From an uncultured Acidobacteriota bacterium (GTDB lineage: Bacteria; Acidobacteriota; Terriglobia; Terriglobales; Acidobacteriaceae), in contig CAIQPK010000041.1 of assembly GCA_903873705.1 (NCBI GenBank), forward strand, positions 17,120 to 81,119: a DNA stretch of 64,000 nt. The letters are read 5' to 3'. Under the pieces are notes generated by a model, which was not told the DNA's origin, did not search any database, and saw only the letters and a list, made by a program, of their open reading frames with translations. The translations under genes were made by a program, and so were the position numbers. Shown here piece by piece: positions 61,402 to 64,000 of this stretch (position 1 is the stretch's first letter; each line of letters starts with the position of its first letter).

Positions 61402-62142
61402 ATGTCCGGCCATTCAAAATGGGCAACAATTAAGCATAAAAAGGGCGCGCTGGATGCGAAGCGCGGCAAGATCTTTACGCGGTTGATCAAGGAAATCACC
61501 ATTGCTGCCAAGGGCGGCGGTGGCGATCCCGATGGCAATCCGCGGCTGCGTGGCGCGATTGCTGCGGCGAAGGCCGAGAACATGCCGGCGGACAACATCA
61601 AGCGCGCGATCCAGAAGGGTACCGGCGAGCTTGAGGGTGCGAGCTACGAGGAGATGACGTACGAAGGCTATGGGCCTGGTGGCGTCGCGATCCTGGTGGA
61701 CGTGCTGACGGACAACAAGAACCGCGCGGCGAGCGAGATTCGTCATGCGTTTGGGAAGAATGGCGGGAACCTGGGGTCGCCGGGGTCGGTGGCGCACATG
61801 TTCACGAAGAAGGGTGTCATTCTCGTTGGCAAGGATGCGGCTAACGAAGAGAAGCTGACCGAGGTGGTGCTGGATGCCGGTGCGGACGACATGTCCGACG
61901 AAGGCGAGTACTTCGAGATCCTGACTTCGCCCAAGGAGTTCGACCTGGTGCTGGAGGCGGTGAAGAAGGCCGGCATCGAGACGGGTTCGGCTGAGGTGAC
62001 GATGGTGGCTTCTACCTATACCAAGCTGGAAGGCAATACGGCGACCGCGATGCAGCGGCTGCTGGATGCGATTGAAGACCTGGACGATACGCAGAATGTG
62101 TACTCGAACTTTGAGATGGATGAAGAGTCTGTTACGGCGTAA
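61402..62142 (+). CDS. yebC: YebC/PmpR-family protein
   Basis: A 246-aa member of the YebC/TACO1 family, described as DNA-binding regulators and as translation factors relieving stalling at proline stretches. The N-terminus [20 protein letters not shown] is diagnostic; [40 protein letters not shown] and a C-terminal alpha/beta domain follow. ATG 61402 lacks a strong ribosome site. A hairpin terminator lies 26 bases after the stop. Confidence 0.95.
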   Translation: MSGHSKWATIKHKKGALDAKRGKIFTRLIKEITIAAKGGGGDPDGNPRLRGAIAAAKAENMPADNIKRAIQKGTGELEGASYEEMTYEGYGPGGVAILVDVLTDNKNRAASEIRHAFGKNGGNLGSPGSVAHMFTKKGVILVGKDAANEEKLTEVVLDAGADDMSDEGEYFEILTSPKEFDLVLEAVKKAGIETGSAEVTMVASTYTKLEGNTATAMQRLLDAIEDLDDTQNVYSNFEMDEESVTA

Positions 62143-62146
62143 GGCA

Positions 62147-62167
62147 GTGGGTAGAGTGTAGAGCGTA
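62147..62167 (+). repeat. Heptamer tandem array, 3 units
   Basis: GTGGGTA, GAGTGTA and GAGCGTA, abutting the terminator stem. Confidence 0.7.
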
Positions 62168-62198
62168 GAAAGCCGCCATCCAGATGATGGCGGCTTTC
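62168..62198 (+). terminator. Hairpin terminator of yebC
   Basis: A perfect 13-bp stem, GAAAGCCGCCATC (62168-62180) with GATGGCGGCTTTC (62186-62198), and a five-base loop. The following T-rich run is weak. Confidence 0.7.
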
Positions 62199-62212
62199 GA
62201 TTGTGAGGGCGG

Positions 62213-63070
62213 ATGACGAAGCGCGCGGGTTGGTTCTTGGTTGTGGCGGGGTTGATGAGTGGTGGTGTGGCGGGCGCGGCTCAGGAAGCGGCAAAGCCGG
62301 TGGTGCTGGTTTCGCAGCTCGATCCTCACGCGCTGAATATCGATGATTTTGGCGCTGACGAAGCACCGACTGTTGCTACGGAGAGCCCTGTCTCCCGATC
62401 GTTGATGGCGGCGCAGGCTGTACCGGCTGGCGGTGCCGTGCATGGCGGGTTCGGCCACTCGTGGAATTATGGCGTGCTGGTGCAGGGTGGGGTTGGGTTG
62501 CAGGACCGGACGGACTTCAGCTTCTTTATGGTTGGGGGTCATCTTGGGAAGATTGTTACGTCGGATTTGGGGAATGGGGCGCTGAAGGGAAACTTTGAGT
62601 ACGCTGTGGAAGTCTTTCCTTTATGGCAGTCTTATACGCCGACGTTTTCGCGGATCAAGTGTCCGGCTGGAGCGGTGAGCGCGGCGCAGTGCAGCGCGCC
62701 TTACAACGTGGGTGGGAAGTTTACGGGGGCGAGCGTTACGCCGATTATCTTGCGCTGGAACTTTACGCATGGCGGGAAGCTGATGCCGTGGGTGCAGGGT
62801 GCGGGTGGGGTGGTCTGGACGAACCACAAGTATCCGGCGGTGGGGAATTTGAATGCGAGCGATCCTACGCAGACGGGGCCGGCGTCAGACACGAGTGTGT
62901 GGAACTTTACGCCGCAGGGTGGGGTGGGGGCGCATTACTTTTTGAGGCCGCGGCGGTCGGTGGACTTTGCGGTCAATGCGGTGCATATTTCGAGCGCTAG
63001 TTTGGGGGACAAGAATCCGGGTGTTAACACGAGTGTGCAATTGTCGGTGGGGTATAGCTGGTGGAAGTGA
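62213..63070 (+). CDS. PagL-like outer-membrane beta-barrel (acyloxyacyl-hydrolase family)
   Basis: A 285-aa protein with a signal peptide (FLVVAGLMSGGVAGAAQ) and a short beta barrel (NYGVLVQGGVGLQDRTDFSF, FEYAVEVFPLWQSY, KLMPWVQGAGGVVWTN). PagL removes an acyl chain from lipid A. Its catalytic HxS is present as His258 and Ser260 in NAVHISSASL. The catalytic Glu of Pseudomonas PagL, 14 residues after the His, is Asn272 here. An NPG segment and a terminal Trp-Trp-Lys follow. Activity is uncertain. Confidence 0.7.
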   Translation: MTKRAGWFLVVAGLMSGGVAGAAQEAAKPVVLVSQLDPHALNIDDFGADEAPTVATESPVSRSLMAAQAVPAGGAVHGGFGHSWNYGVLVQGGVGLQDRTDFSFFMVGGHLGKIVTSDLGNGALKGNFEYAVEVFPLWQSYTPTFSRIKCPAGAVSAAQCSAPYNVGGKFTGASVTPIILRWNFTHGGKLMPWVQGAGGVVWTNHKYPAVGNLNASDPTQTGPASDTSVWNFTPQGGVGAHYFLRPRRSVDFAVNAVHISSASLGDKNPGVNTSVQLSVGYSWWK

Positions 63071-63075
63071 TGGGA

Positions 63076-63096
63076 GAGATTAGAGATTAGAGATTA
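63076..63096 (+). repeat. Heptamer tandem array, 3 units
   Basis: GAGATTA repeated three times without change. The same gap (63071-63272) also holds a CGCAAAG-rich segment, about 63150-63215, of the kind widespread in other genomes. Confidence 0.75.
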
Positions 63097-63272
63097 AGGG
63101 GTTGGCCGGACGAGTTTTTTGGGGGAGAGATTGAGGGAAAAGCGAAGGCGTTTCACGCAAAGTGCGCAAAGAGAAACAGGTGCACGCTAAGAGCGCGAAG
63201 GTTTTGGTGGTGGGTGTAGGGTTCGATGCAGAGATGATTGCTGGTTTTTAGAGAGCAGAAGTTGAGAAGCTG

Positions 63273-64000
63273 ATGAGCGAAGGGCCGATTGTTGAGTGTG
63301 TTCCCAATTTTTCTGAGGGAGCGGATGCTGAGAAGATTCGTGAGATTGTGCGCGCCATGCGGGTGGATGGCGTGCACCTGCTGGACTACTCGCTGGACGC
63401 CGACCATAACCGGTCGGTGGTGACGATTGCGGGAGCGCCGGAGGCCGTGGTGGAGTCGGCGATACGCGGTGCGGGTAAGGCGGCGGAGCTGATCGATCTG
63501 ACCAAGCAGACGGGTGTTCATCCGCGCATTGGGGCTGCGGACGTGATTCCGTTTGTGCCGGTGAAGGGGATTTCGCTGGTGCAGTGCGCGATGCTGGCGC
63601 GGCAGGCGGGGATGGGGATCTGGCATCGGTACAACGTGCCGATCTACTACTACGAAGCGGCGGCGGCGCGGCCCGACCGGGTGAACCTGGAGGATGTGCG
63701 GCGGGGGCAGTTTGAGGGATTGCTGCGGGACTCGGTGAAGGACGCGACGCGACGGCCGGATATGGGCGGGCCGGAGCTGCACCGGACGGCGGGAGCGACG
63801 GCGGTGGGGGCACGCAAGTTCCTGATCGCCTATAACGTGTACTTGAAAACGGCTGGGCACGAGGCGAATGTGAGCGTGGCGCGGGCGATTGCAAAGGACA
63901 TCCGGGCGTCGAATGGTGGGCTGCTGGGGGTAAAGGCGATGGGCGTGATGGCCAATGGGCGCGCCCAGGTGAGCATGAATATCACGGATTTCCAGCAGAC
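63273..64000 (+). CDS. ftcD: Glutamate formimidoyltransferase (partial)
   Basis: Transfers the formimino group of formiminoglutamate to tetrahydrofolate in histidine breakdown. The frame from ATG 63273 runs off the right edge after 242 codons. It begins MSEGPIVECVPNFSEGADAE and includes the typical DYSLDADHNRSVVTIAG, GVHPRIGAADVIPFVPV, YYEAAAARPDR and GPELHRTAGATAVGARKFLI. The ribosome site is GAGAAG. Whether a cyclodeaminase domain is fused, as in animals, cannot be seen. Confidence 0.9.
   Translation, partial: MSEGPIVECVPNFSEGADAEKIREIVRAMRVDGVHLLDYSLDADHNRSVVTIAGAPEAVVESAIRGAGKAAELIDLTKQTGVHPRIGAADVIPFVPVKGISLVQCAMLARQAGMGIWHRYNVPIYYYEAAAARPDRVNLEDVRRGQFEGLLRDSVKDATRRPDMGGPELHRTAGATAVGARKFLIAYNVYLKTAGHEANVSVARAIAKDIRASNGGLLGVKAMGVMANGRAQVSMNITDFQQ

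Noticed and set aside
63153..63894. Leftward frames opposite the formimidoyltransferase gene
   Set aside because: The rightward frame encodes a clear family member; the leftward ones are Arg/His/Pro-rich mirrors.

Overview
The window looks like a chromosome segment of an acidobacterium, most likely subdivision 1 (Terriglobus/Granulicella/Edaphobacter-like). This is inferred from three things: high G+C, two very large TonB-dependent receptors with N-terminal carboxypeptidase-regulatory domains, and PEP-CTERM and LytS-type proteins set among short intergenic repeat families. No rRNA, tRNA, insertion sequence or CRISPR array was seen.

Region 1 (1-8.0 kb) is a mobile-element remnant. It holds a leftward phage-like set (HK97-type capsid, tape-measure-like protein, small unknowns) and two divergent small genes, one a helix-turn-helix protein. 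A truncated coiled-coil gene and the last ~60 codons of a CusA-type efflux pump mark a scrambled boundary.

Region 2 (8.2-17.4 kb) holds a CapA-like protein, a leftward ketone-body operon (fused 3-oxoacid CoA-transferase, SDR dehydrogenase, thiolase), a divergent HpaB/4-hydroxybutyryl-CoA dehydratase-family flavoprotein and a TonB-dependent receptor.

Region 3 (17.8-32.2 kb) is the most interesting part. It is a sugar-acid uptake and catabolism locus: exported MmgE/PrpD protein, exported bicupin, mutarotase-like protein, Oar-like receptor, GntR/FCD regulator, PfkB-type (KDG) kinase, KDPG aldolase, MFS transporter, SnoaL-like protein and exported cyclase. Six copies of one palindrome, TTGACCTATWNNAYAGGT, each fused to a -35 element, lie before its transcription units. 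This defines a local regulon, probably of the GntR protein at 25980-26720.

Region 4 (32-45 kb) contains a PEP-CTERM protein, gapA, a P-loop kinase, an OpuC-type osmoprotectant ABC transporter, a DinB-like protein, an Fe(II)/2-oxoglutarate hydroxylase, an unusual ribbon-helix-helix/PAS/PAS regulator with a repeat-rich promoter region, a B12-binding radical SAM protein, ribA and a LytS-type kinase.

Region 5 (46-64 kb) is housekeeping: eno and gpmI with two exported proteins between them, a PIN/UPF0175 toxin-antitoxin pair, recR-ybaB-dnaX, a SET-domain protein, TPR proteins, lysA, yebC, a PagL-like protein and the start of a glutamate formimidoyltransferase gene. Three families of short intergenic repeats are scattered through 33-63 kb: heptamer tandem arrays, hairpins ending in GGGGCACCC, and a GAGATGACA element. 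Copies of the last two lie in frame inside dnaX.
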